NCBI GenBank assembly: GCA_033239525.1
Contig: BSYO01000004.1
Location: forward strand, 22,358,037 to 22,422,036
Length of the DNA: 64,000 bases
From: Nepenthes gracilis
Lineage: Eukaryota > Streptophyta > Magnoliopsida > Caryophyllales > Nepenthaceae
Direction of reading: 5' to 3'
Part shown: one piece after another, positions 9,532-18,643 of the stretch
Layout of the letters: each line of letters starts with the position of its first letter
Numbering within the stretch: the stretch's first letter is position 1
Program-made: the position numbers and the translations under genes
The notes under the pieces: generated by a model
Databases searched by the model: none
Told to the model about the DNA's origin: nothing
Seen by the model: the letters and a program-made list of their open reading frames with translations, nothing else

Positions 9532-11649
9532 TGTCACGACCCGGGATCACAATATACGCAGGTCAAAAATAAAATCAATAATAAGATTTCCATCAACAAC
9601 AATAACCCATTCCGGATGTGACAATCAAACATACGCAGGACTCAATATAAATAAAACCGCACAAGATCTCATTATGAATCCGGACAAATAATACATGACC
9701 TGCCATAATCGCAAGGAGGTATCCAAATTTACAACAACTCATCCATAACTTCAATATTACTCATACAATGATCAAGGCACCATCCGGCCATAAATAATAA
9801 CCATAACATATCCTCGAGATCAGAAATATACTAATTATAACATCTTCACTCGCCAAAAGGAATATTCGAGCCCGATCACGTCCGAGCTCCTGCAAGCGTA
9901 TACATGCCACTAGTCTGAAGGGATAAAATATGAAAACGTGTGCCTAGAACTCGAAAGGCAAGTATTAAGAATCGTACAAAACGGTATTAAGTAGGGATAT
10001 CGCAGCAATCACGTAAAACAAAACACCATGTCCGTGAAATTCCTCCTTCATCGTCCATATGAAATGGTCCCCTCCGGGACACCATTATATAAATCACGAT
10101 CTGGTAAAATCTCGTACCATATCATATGATCCGAGGTCACATGAGCCTCCACGTGGAGACATACCGCCATCCTGATCTAAAACTCATAATGCAGTCAAGA
10201 GAAAACCAGGAACTAAAACATAAATCAAAACACGGCACATCAAGATGAGACATTCGCCCATCCGCCAAACCACATATCTCAAATCATCATTACACCCAAA
10301 TACGTGCAAGAATACAAAGCATGCACGAAATCGGAGAACCAAAGATCAATGATACCAACTTGAGGAAGGGTTACCTCGTTCTTCGGCTATATATCGCAAT
10401 TGTTAGGCCCGAAAGGCCATCCATGTACTATGTCTCCCAGATTAGGAACTTGCTCACTATGTTTTAACACCCGCGGCTTTGGGTACAACCTCAAGTTTTA
10501 GTTATATATTAGGACGTCCGAATACATTAGTTTTCCCACAATTCCTTACGATGGTTCTCAATTAAATACACAAAATGGCAATACCTCATCTTCCTTACGG
10601 CGGAAGTAGCCAATGCCTCATCTTCCTTACGTAGCCGATGCCTCATCTTCCTTACGGCGGAAGTAGCCAATACCTCATCTTCCTTACGGCGGAAGTAGCC
10701 AATGCCTCGGATCACGAACTGATCCACCCCGAAAATGCATGGTTAGTGCAAGACCTGGTTCATGGTTGCATAATATACTACCAAACATACATATATATCG
10801 TTTGTCCAAAACCCTCCAAATCATAAATACAAAAACCACCGAAAAGATAAAATATACATGCATGTACATAATTAATAAATTGAGGGTATTTAAAAATACA
10901 TGCATGTTAATAAAATCTCCCACAATAGTCAAAATGTATCAAATTAAATCGGACCAAGAATAGGCCGAGGATACTTGCCTTAACATCATACTTCTGATCT
11001 CAAGAAAGGATGTCTCAAGCACTCTAATCGAGCCTTTCTCTCTCCTGCCAAACAAGGTCTCTCTCTCCTCCGCGCCTTCCTCTCTCCACCACACGCTCTG
11101 CCGGCCCGGCCGTCGGCCCTCCGCCACCCGATCCACTTGGCCGTCGCCCGGTCTCCTCCACCTCACCCAGGCCACCGGAACGTGGTTAACGGCCATCTCT
11201 CTCCTCGGCGACTTTGCCCGCCCTCCTCGAACGACTTCTCTTCTTCGCACCACACCACCGCCGCCGCAGCCTCCGCTCACCACCGAGACCACCAATGTCA
11301 CCACTACCACCTCAAACGGCCGCCGTCCACTCTTCCGGCATCGATTTCCCTCACCCATCGCCGCCGCCTCAATCCACCACCGCCGCGGCCTCACCCACGA
11401 CAATCACAACCTCCCCACAACCACCGCACGTCGCCGATTCTCCACCGATCTCCTCCGTCGTCGCCGCCATCGCCGCCGCCCTCTTCCTTCTCCTCTTCCT
11501 CCTCCTTCTTCCTCGTGCAAACCCTAGCCCCCTTCTCCCTCTCTCTTCTTCCTCTCTCCCCGATTCCTTCTCCCCCTTTATTTTTCTTTTTCCTTTTTTA
11601 TTCTTTTACTTATTATTAAAATAATCCAATCGGGATCTGAAGTATCACA
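9532..11649. mobile_element. Solo LTR (2.1 kb) nested in the Tat-like element
   Basis: Begins TGTCACGACCCGG and ends AAGTATCACA, giving TG...CA termini. It is flanked by a perfect 5-bp target duplication, GAAAA at 9,527-9,531 and GAAAA at 11,650-11,654. No gag or pol lies inside, so it is the product of LTR-LTR recombination of a full element. It contains a 32-bp minisatellite (10,579-10,710) and a strongly C-rich stretch (about 11,040-11,530), whose long proline-rich frames are a composition effect. It is unrelated to the LTRs of its host element and must be younger than it. Confidence 0.85.
10579..10710. repeat. 32-bp minisatellite inside the solo LTR
   Basis: Units begin at 10,579, 10,611, 10,636, 10,668 and 10,700 (the last partial). 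The core is CCTCATCTTCCTTACGG followed by CGGAAGTAGC. The second unit is 25 bp, having lost 7 bp; the others are 32 bp. Units differ at only one or two bases, so the amplification looks recent compared with the flanking TE. Confidence 0.9.
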
Positions 11650-11930
11650 GAAAAGGTGGTCACGTGTCTGTACGTGGTGAATTCGAGATCCCGGTAATTA
11701 ATTGGTCAGAGGATTTGATTCGATTGCGCCTGTTCAGGAGACGACACGTGTCAACAATAATGGCGCATGTTCTCGAGACAGTTAACTTCTCTACCGTTCA
11801 AACTGCCCTTTAAGTTGTTCGTCCATTTCACTTTTAAATTTTTCATACCTTCCTTCATCTTTCCTGAAAAAATTCTAAGTATATGCAACTTTTTTTTTAC
11901 TTTCACATCCATTACTTCCATTTCATAGAT

Positions 11931-13789
11931 AGTTTCGATCCTTACAGAGAATGACGTGAAGGAGTTGTACGTTAAGTACAACATCCCCAAGGTGATCGTC
12001 TTCCGAGTTCCCGGCAAGGAGGACAGGGTGTGCTTGCTGCCCAAAGGTTGCCTCACCATTTATGAGGCCCACTTGAGGAATGGGCTGCGCCTTCCCATCC
12101 CCGATAAGTTACTGGAGATTCTGACCGCCTCATGGTTCCTATCGCTCAATTCCGTGCTAACGTTGTTCGCTACTTGTGCACCATCTGCATTTTTTTCGTC
12201 AGCACATGAAGCGGCTGATAGTGGAGATGGTGAGGGTCTTGTTCAAGTTCAACCCGGGAGCGGAGTGGATTTCCATAGCCCCATGTGGCGGTCTCTAGAT
12301 TAGCACCGCCATACACGACTCCTTGAAGAATTGGAAGAACCGGTTCTTTTTATTCATGTGGGCGAGTCCTGGCCGTTGTCCAGGAAGTGGGGTAAGGTGT
12401 TCCGACATTTATACTGGGACTCCTACTGACGAAGAGACGAAGTCCCTGGGGCCGCTGTTTGATTTGGTGGATGGCTGCCTTGACGATTTCCGAAGGGATC
12501 ATTCGGTGTCTCATGATGAGGCTAGGAAGGTGAAATGGGGTCCACCCTTGCGGGAGTAGAGGATGAGGACGCCTTTATGAAAGAGGAAGGCGGGCGCCAT
12601 CGTGATCTAACCTGTTGGAGCACCATCTAGCGTGGAGTCTCCCCCAAGTCCAGGATGAAAAAGGGTGGTGATGCCTTCTTCTTTCTCATCTACTAAGCCA
12701 GGGGATGTTCTGGCTGGTCAGCTTGCCGGAGTAGGAGATAGCTCTGGCGTAGGGGGTGAGGAATTTACCGTTGAGGCTTGTAGGGCCATGCTGCGCCCTA
12801 CCACTGGTGGCGTCATTCTGGCCCTATTGCAACCGGAGCACTTGATGTCATTGGATCCCCCTACGGAGCCCTCAGTGGAGCGGGCTGTTGATCTGCCAGA
12901 GGAGATACCAGCTGAAAACCCAAGGAGGCGCCTGCATAGCCTTCTGTTGAGCCGATTGCCATATTATCTGAGGAGCCTGCCTCTGGGGAGCCTCAGGAGG
13001 CGCAAGGAGTGTCAACCGCCGGAAAGCCTCAATTGGCGGTTGGTTATAGTGCTGAGTTTACGGAGGAGGCCGCGCCAGAGAGCCTGTGGGCATGGGGGAT
13101 CTTATGGCGGAGCTACCAGGGGAGTCTGCGGCGGAGGCCATCGTTAGGCCTGTTAAAGAGGGTTCTACTTCTAGTCCTCCGCCGCTAGGGCCGAGATCTC
13201 GCATTAGGCCAAAAAGGCGGTGCACAGGATTTGACAAGTAAACTCTTACAACTTGCTTTTTTCTCAATTTCGCCGTTGTTGACACTTATCGTTTTTGTAG
13301 GGAGACAAAGTTTCTGGTGCCGTCATTAAGGTGCTTAACAAGCGAGACCTGGTGATCTCCGATCGGGACAATGAGATTGCCTGGCTTGATGTGGAGTTGG
13401 AGTTGTTGAAGGTGGAACACCGAGAGGATGCTGTTGCCCTAGAATATGTGCTAGCCGGCCTAGAAGCGGAGAGTGCTAGGCTGAAAGAGGAAAACACCAA
13501 CTTGAGAGAAGCGATGGTGGCCGACTTGGTGGAGGAGAATGATAAGTTGAAAGAGGAGAACATCTGCCTGAAATAAGAGGTTGATCGGGTTACACGACGC
13601 ATTGATCAACTTGCGGGGTAGATGACCGTTATGGAGAACGATTTGACCACTCGTATTCATCCCCACGAGGTCTCCAACATGCTGGTGGCACGATTGTGGG
13701 AGGGGGTCAATCTTAGTCGGCACATTGCACGACTGATTGACCCCAATTTTTCAGTTGAGTTCCTCAACCCTGAGAACCATTCTACCTAG
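11931..13789 (+). pseudogene. Antisense extra ORF (PF04195-like) of the larger Tat-like element, broken
   Basis: The segment 11,956-12,303 reads LYVKYNIPKVIVFRVPGKE, then VCLLPKGCLTIYEAHLRNGL and LPIPDKLLEIL, the same family as the ORF at 5,812. The continuation at 12,323-12,559 contains KNWKNRFFLF and DDFRRDHSVSHDEARKVKW after a frame change. A poorly conserved middle (12,600-13,220) follows. A coiled-coil-like segment at 13,331-13,576 is rich in K, E and L (KEENTNLREAM, EENDKLKEENICLK), with a stop at 13,574. The tail (13,577-13,789) reads VARLWEGVNLSRHIARLIDP. It is transcribed, if at all, against gag-pol. Its role in the element is unknown. Confidence 0.75.
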
Positions 13790-14300
13790 CATCGCGAGAG
13801 CCTCGTAGGGGAGCCTCGGAGCTATCAAGGGACTCCAGTGCCTCCTCTTGGGAGCTCCGCTCCTCGATAGTTTTTTTTGTACTCATCGTTTCCCGATATA
13901 AATATGTTGTATGTAATAAAATGAACGATTATCTTATCATTGTTGCGCATTCCGCCTTCGTTGCCATTTTTTGAATTGTCTGCTGTGTTGTCTGGCCAAC
14001 TTGGTGTATTACACACAAGTTGATCGCCTGCCTTGCTTAAGGTGTTATTGGTACTTTTTCAAGGTTTTAAGTCCTTGAGATGACACCAAGCTAGATCTTG
14101 GCAAAGGGCCAAGCCTGATCTATACTTGTGTATGAGTAGTAGCATGGTCGTGGTGCCTGAGTGTTGACTTGGGTGGCCAACTTTTGGGAGGAGTGCATTG
14201 CTCCTGTTGACCGTCATTGACTGATCACACTATCTCCTTGTAAAGGAGGTCGTTGCATGTGCTACTTAAACCCCATAAGATTTTGATTGTGAACGGGCCA

Positions 14301-14480
14301 CTTGAATGACTAAGGTTTAGATACGACCGCTTATGGGTCGTTTGGATGGCCAGGGTTTAAATACAATTATTTATGGGCCGCCTGAATGACCAATGTTTAA
14401 ATACGACCTCTCATGAGTCGCTTGGATGACCAGGGTTTAAAATGACCGCTCACAGCCCCCTGAATGACTAGGTTTTAGCA
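14301..14480. repeat. 40-bp tandem array in the Tat-like element
   Basis: Units start at 14,301, 14,341, 14,381, 14,421 and about 14,460, an almost exact 40-bp period. The shared core is TGGATGaCCAGGGTTTAaAT followed by ACGACC and TTATGGGtCG-like strings. It lies between the protease remnant and the antisense ORF, where pol and the 3' untranslated region would have been. Confidence 0.85.
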
Positions 14481-14661
14481 ACGAGCAGGTAAAAATTCGC
14501 CCAAATTAAAGATAGTTTGGGTCATTTAGCCTTGCAACATACAAAACAAACATACAAATATGCATGCACACACATACTGAACATGAAAAGAGAGAGACAA
14601 ATAACACAATACACATGGAAAAATATTTCTTTTGTTGACTTGGAACAACATGTATATACGA

Positions 14662-15063
14662 TTACAAGCATACACATGGATGACCTACCTGGACCCTTAC
14701 TGAAAGTAGCATTTGAGGTGGATCGTGTTCTACATCCGTGGAACTACTTTGCTGTATCTTGAGTCTAGAGTTTGTATAGTCTATTCCGTAGAGTGGGTCG
14801 CGTTCTCCTGCCGACTTGGTGCTACCACTCGGGGTAATTTGGGACATATAACATGCCTGCGCAATGACCTGGTCTCCCAACACATCGCCCATACCGTATG
14901 CCATTGGAAATTTCATCTTGAGTTGAGGTATCGAAGTGACGGCTCCAAACGCTGTTAGGCATGGGCGGCCTAGTATAACGTTGTAGACGAATGGTAGGTC
15001 ATCTACAAAGAAGTTAAGCTTACGATTTGCCGTTCTTGGATATGTGCCCAGGATGACCTCCAA
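14662..15063 (-). pseudogene. Retropepsin C-terminal part of the Tat-like polyprotein
   Basis: The minus-strand frame contains FFVDDLPFVYNVILGRPCL, then FGAVTSIPQLKMKFPM and GMGDVLGDQVIAQACY. These match the protease end of Tat/Ogre-like elements as I remember them (F-VVDxPxxYNxILGRP, SxxHLxxKFPT, GxGxVxGDQ). The N-terminal half with the catalytic Asp lies in degraded sequence to the right (15,064-15,490). No RT motif follows on the left. Confidence 0.8.
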
Positions 15064-15489
15064 TTGGATTGTTCTTTAGATGGCCACTGGCTCGTTTCAA
15101 GGCAATAGAGTAGGCCTGCGGCTGGTTACAATTGGTTCTTTTTTAAACCAAGTTTAAAAAATGCATCGAGATAAAGCAAATCGTAGAAACTTCCGTTATC
15201 AATGAAAATTCGTTTCAGTTGGTTATCGAAGCTACCGTCTGAGACAAGTGTGGATACAACAAGGGGATCTGCATGAGAAAAAAATTACGTGGCTTAAGTA
15301 ATTGTTGCTAAAGCTAATGACGTTATCTTCAGTGTGTTATTTCTTCCGCCCAACTTGTTACTCCTTATGATCTGCTAGGTCTTAGCTGGTTGAGTTGTGA
15401 TTATATTGACCACTCCAGCCGTTACCCTGTTTAGTAGTGGGAAAGGCTCTGGTCTTTCCCCGCGTGAGGTTCTAGAGCTTTGTTTAGAG

Positions 15490-16624
15490 TTCCTAATGAA
15501 CCTAGTGTGGAGGCCCCACCGGATGAGCTTCTCGATCTTCTACTGAAGCGTCTTGCAGTAATTTGTGGAATGTTTGGGAGATCGATGAAAATCGCAGTAT
15601 TTTGCTAGATTTCCTCCTTTTGCTTTCCTAAGTGGTTTTGGCCAGTTAAGGAACTTTTTTCCACGGATCTACATGAGGATGTTAGAGTGCGTGTCAATCA
15701 GGGGCATCAGGTTGATTGGCTTATAATCCTTTTGTTTCAATGCTTCGGTCCTGTGTTGCTTTCGGTGAAAGTGATCGCTGCCACCGTGCTTTCTCTTTTC
15801 CATAGTTGAGAAAGAGTGAGGTTGTTCAGTCCGTTTGGGATGTTTAGCCTCGTTGGCTTCTTCCATTGCGGCGTATTCACTTGTAATAAATTCTCTTTTC
15901 GAAAGGTTTTGCGGGTTTTTATGGGCCAAGTGCCTAAAAAGTCCCCGTGTGTCAATGCAAAGATGAAATTGTCAAGCTTTATTTCTTCTGTTAGTTTGGA
16001 AATTCTTCTTGCCTCCTCTACAAAAGTGATCTAGGAATTTTTACGGATTCTCTCCCTACTTCTGTTTGATATGGAAGAGATGCCAATGCTACTTTTCTTC
16101 TCGACGATTGGAAGTGTATTGCGCTAAGAAGAGTTTAGAGAGCTCACGAAAGCACCTGATCAACTCTGATGGGAGACAATGGAACAAGATGCGTGCGTCT
16201 CCCTTTAGCGTAAGAGGGAAGCAGCGATACATAGCAGCGTCATCCAATCCTTGTAGACTTAGATGGGTGCAAAAATGATTCAGGTGATTCAAAGGATTAG
16301 TGCTCCCATTGTAAGAGTTAAGAGTTGGTATCTTAAACTTGATCGGCATAGGATGGTTCATGATGCACACTGCGAAAGGAGACCTGTCCAAATTCATGGT
16401 ATGTTCGTTGTATTTGAACATGCGTTTCAGGATCTTTTCACCCTCGAATATGTGGGTATGGCGTCACCACCCTTTTGAAGTTTGCTGTAGGTCCTCAACT
16501 CCATTCTTTCTTTGACGTGGTGAGTAGTTGGTTGCCTACTACTACCAGCGAATCTAATAGGCCTGGAGGCTCCCTCCTGAACCTGAGGGGGGGCGTTTGT
16601 CCCAGAGTATCGGGGATTTATCAA
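15490..16624 (-). pseudogene. Gag of the Tat-like element, broken
   Basis: The frame at 16,089-16,421 contains KFKIPTLNSYNGSTNPLNHL, then LQGLDDAAMYRCFPLTLKGDA and LPSELIRCFRELSKLF. This is the Retrotrans_gag pattern (P-KIP-L--YDG--DP--HL, CR-F-TTL-G-A--WF--L-P-SI-SF-EL). The gag tail lies near 15,540-15,680, with KFLNWPKPLR, then AKYCDFHRSPKHSTNYC, the degenerate CCHC-like YCxFHRxxxHxTxxC motif of this group. Stops and frame changes interrupt the reading, including a TAG just after the ILM that precedes the tail. Confidence 0.8.
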
Positions 16625-17073
16625 TTCTGGGCTCTCCTTTGAAGTCCTACTGCCTAAGCGTTCTTCGAGCCTTGATCGGCTCTGGGCATGTGAGGCCTCT
16701 GGAGCACGTGTGCTTGCTGGCCTCTTGGTCTTCTTGGCCAGTGTTTTTTTCTTCTAGTCTCCTCTCCTGGAGGTCGAAGTAGGGACTATTGCAGGTAGAG
16801 CGCCTTGCTAAGCATTTTCCTGGCGGTCGCAGAGTATTTGAAGCATTCTGTTCATATTGTTCATATTCTTCGCCAGGTTCTAAAAAAATGGTGTTGGCAC
16901 ACCATTGACCACCCCTTTGACCTGGGTACCAATAGCTTGGCCCTGGTCGGGTGAAGTCACGTCTCTAATGGGCTCGCTAGTTTGTACTTTTTTGTTCACC
17001 ATTTTGTCTGATGAAAAGTAATGCGAAACCGAGTGAAGTTGTATAGAAAACGTGGTTGGGTTTTTGTAAGTTT

Positions 17074-17090
17074 CTTACAGACGGTGCCAA
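17074..17090 (-). other. Primer-binding-site-like sequence of the Tat-like element
   Basis: Directly after the 5' LTR end (GCATAA on the minus strand) comes TTGGCACCGTCTGTAAG. This resembles the TTGGCGCCGTCTGTGGG leader I recall from Tat-lineage elements and fixes the element's direction as leftward. Which tRNA it pairs with was not checked. Confidence 0.6.
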
Positions 17091-18099
17091 TTATGCGTCT
17101 TAGATTCAAATTTCGAACAGATTCCGGTCAAGTCGATCGTCTGAGTTCGATTTCGTTCACTGAGTCTAGATCTCGTACACAATAACTACAAATAAAAGGT
17201 CAGATGATGGCGGGAGGTTGTCTCACCGCAAATACTTCAACGTTCAAGTCAACAAACAACCTTCAAAATAAGAAGACGAAAGGTAAAGAATGCAAAGGAA
17301 TGTTGGGAGTGTTTTAGATGAGTGGGTGTTCTCGCGGGGAGAGACTTTGTGGGCTCATGAGGAGCACTAGCTCTTGACACTGTGCTCGTTGAGAGCGAAG
17401 TAGCGAAGAGAGAGGGAGAGAGAGAGTTTGCAGTGAAAAGCGTGAGAGCTTTTTTTGCGAAGGGCCTTTTGTGAGCAAGTGAATGCGTGGAATCAAACGT
17501 GTCTTGGAGTGTGGACTCCATAGCCTTTTATAGGCGCTGCTTTGGGCTGCCTTCATTATACAGAAGGGTTTGATTCTCGTACTCTATTGGGATTATTGCC
17601 TTTTTTGGTGTGGAGTTTTTAGGCAGTAACGGTCGCTGGATTGATTACTTTCCTTCTACGTTTTGTATCCGTTAGGGTTTTCAGCGGACAGGGAAGGGAT
17701 TCTGGCACTTTCCTTTAGAGATGCGCATTGAATCTGCTGATAATCATTGCTATAGAGATTGTCTTCTATGAAGAGTACGAAATCAGGAGAGAAGATCGTT
17801 GCTGGTCGAGGATGGCTATGTGGACCAAATTGGGTTTTGCTCATTGTAGACCTGGTCTGTAGACGGCCAAGTAGTTATACTTTCGATCAATGGAAGTGTT
17901 GATCGTCTCGTATAGATCCGGTCAATGGAAGCATTGACCATTTTAGACCCAAGTAGGCCATCCCGTTCTTGGGCTTCTCCCGGTTCATTGGCCTTTTGAT
18001 CGATTAACGGCAAGTGTCGACCGTCCAGACGTTAGTGGGCTGTTATGGATCTGGGCTATTCCTCATTTTTGGGCCCGCCCATTATTGACATACCTATTA
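17091..18099 (-). repeat. 5' LTR of the larger Tat-like element
   Basis: About 1,009 bp, parallel to 8,123-9,119. Its transcription would run leftward, away from the MSI4-like gene that starts 545 bp to the right. The repeated TTGAC-containing motif found in the 3' LTR is also present here (17,890-18,030). Confidence 0.8.
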
Positions 18100-18104
18100 A
18101 TAAG

Positions 18105-18643
18105 AAAGACGTATTTATTTTAACTAGAAAACAAAATTTATTATATGCACGTATATATGTGTGCGAATATCATCTAATTTAATTTAGGTTAGTTTAAAAT
18201 TTTAAATTATAATTAAATTGATATTTAATTTGGATAAAAAATCAAATAGTAACAAAGCAATATATATGTTAAATTACTATTTATATTTTTGTTAATTTTA
18301 TTTTGACAGTTTGACTTTTCTTTTTTTCAATTCTAAACAAATATTATCTTCTATATTTATTCTATTCTATTCTTTTTTTTTTTTCAATTAAACCTTCTGT
18401 GAAAACAATTGATCAGAACTACCATTGAATGAAACCTAACCCGAGTCTGTGGGATCAATCTGGGCCCGACTCACTGTGCCTAGTCATCTGACTCGACCGA
18501 GTCTTGGAGACGTCATACTCGAGCTGTACTCGTGCTCTATTTATTAGCGTCAAAGTCATTCTGAAAATCGAAAATCGAAAATCAGGGCACAGGGGAAAGC
18601 GGGAAAAAGAAAGGGGAGGAAGGGGAGCGAGAGAGAGAGGGAG
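18105..18643 (+). promoter_or_regulatory. Putative promoter and 5' leader of the MSI4/FVE-like gene
   Basis: Up to 18,420 the sequence is AT-rich. A TATA-like string (CTATTTATTAG) lies at about 18,537, roughly 100 nt before the ATG. Just upstream, GACGTCAT (about 18,509) has an ACGT core of the bZIP type. The leader from 18,560 is purine-rich, with GA repeats. No ATG occurs between the TATA-like site and 18,644. The whole regulatory space left between the retrotransposon and the start codon is only 540 bp. Confidence 0.45.

Larger units (their letters stand above)
8123..18099 (-). mobile_element. Tat-like Ty3/gypsy element with both LTRs, antisense ORF, gag and protease; pol deleted
   Basis: Bounded by related LTRs (8,123-9,119 and 17,091-18,099) and a near-perfect 5-bp duplication (ATAAC at 8,118-8,122, ATAAG at 18,100-18,104). 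On the minus strand, right to left: 5' LTR; primer-binding-like TTGGCACCGTCTGT (17,090 leftward); gag (about 16,620-15,490); protease end (15,063-14,662); a 40-bp tandem array; then an extra ORF on the opposite (plus) strand; a second tandem array; and the 3' LTR. RT, RNase H and integrase should follow the protease but are absent. A solo LTR sits inside (9,532-11,649). The GGCACCGTCTGT leader and the antisense ORF are features I associate with the Tat/Retand/Grande group. Confidence 0.82.

Noticed and set aside
11137..11624. Long proline/serine-rich frames in two phases, resembling an extensin-like protein
   Set aside because: They lie inside the solo LTR in a C-rich stretch where several frames are open at once. 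There is no signal peptide, repeat motif or family signature; this is composition.
12665..13147. 160-codon plus-strand frame as an independent gene
   Set aside because: It is the poorly conserved middle of the antisense ORF of the Tat-like element, between its PF04195-like and coiled-coil parts, and has no separate start context or family match.
9229..14480. Regularly spaced repeats as CRISPR-like arrays
   Set aside because: The 32-bp, 40-bp and 53-56 bp arrays are head-to-tail tandem repeats without unique spacers, in a plant nuclear genome and inside retrotransposons.
16597..17041. Plus-strand ORF and sequence left of the 5' LTR as a host gene fragment
   Set aside because: The region lies between the primer-binding site and gag of the Tat-like element and is best read as its leader and gag start on the minus strand.
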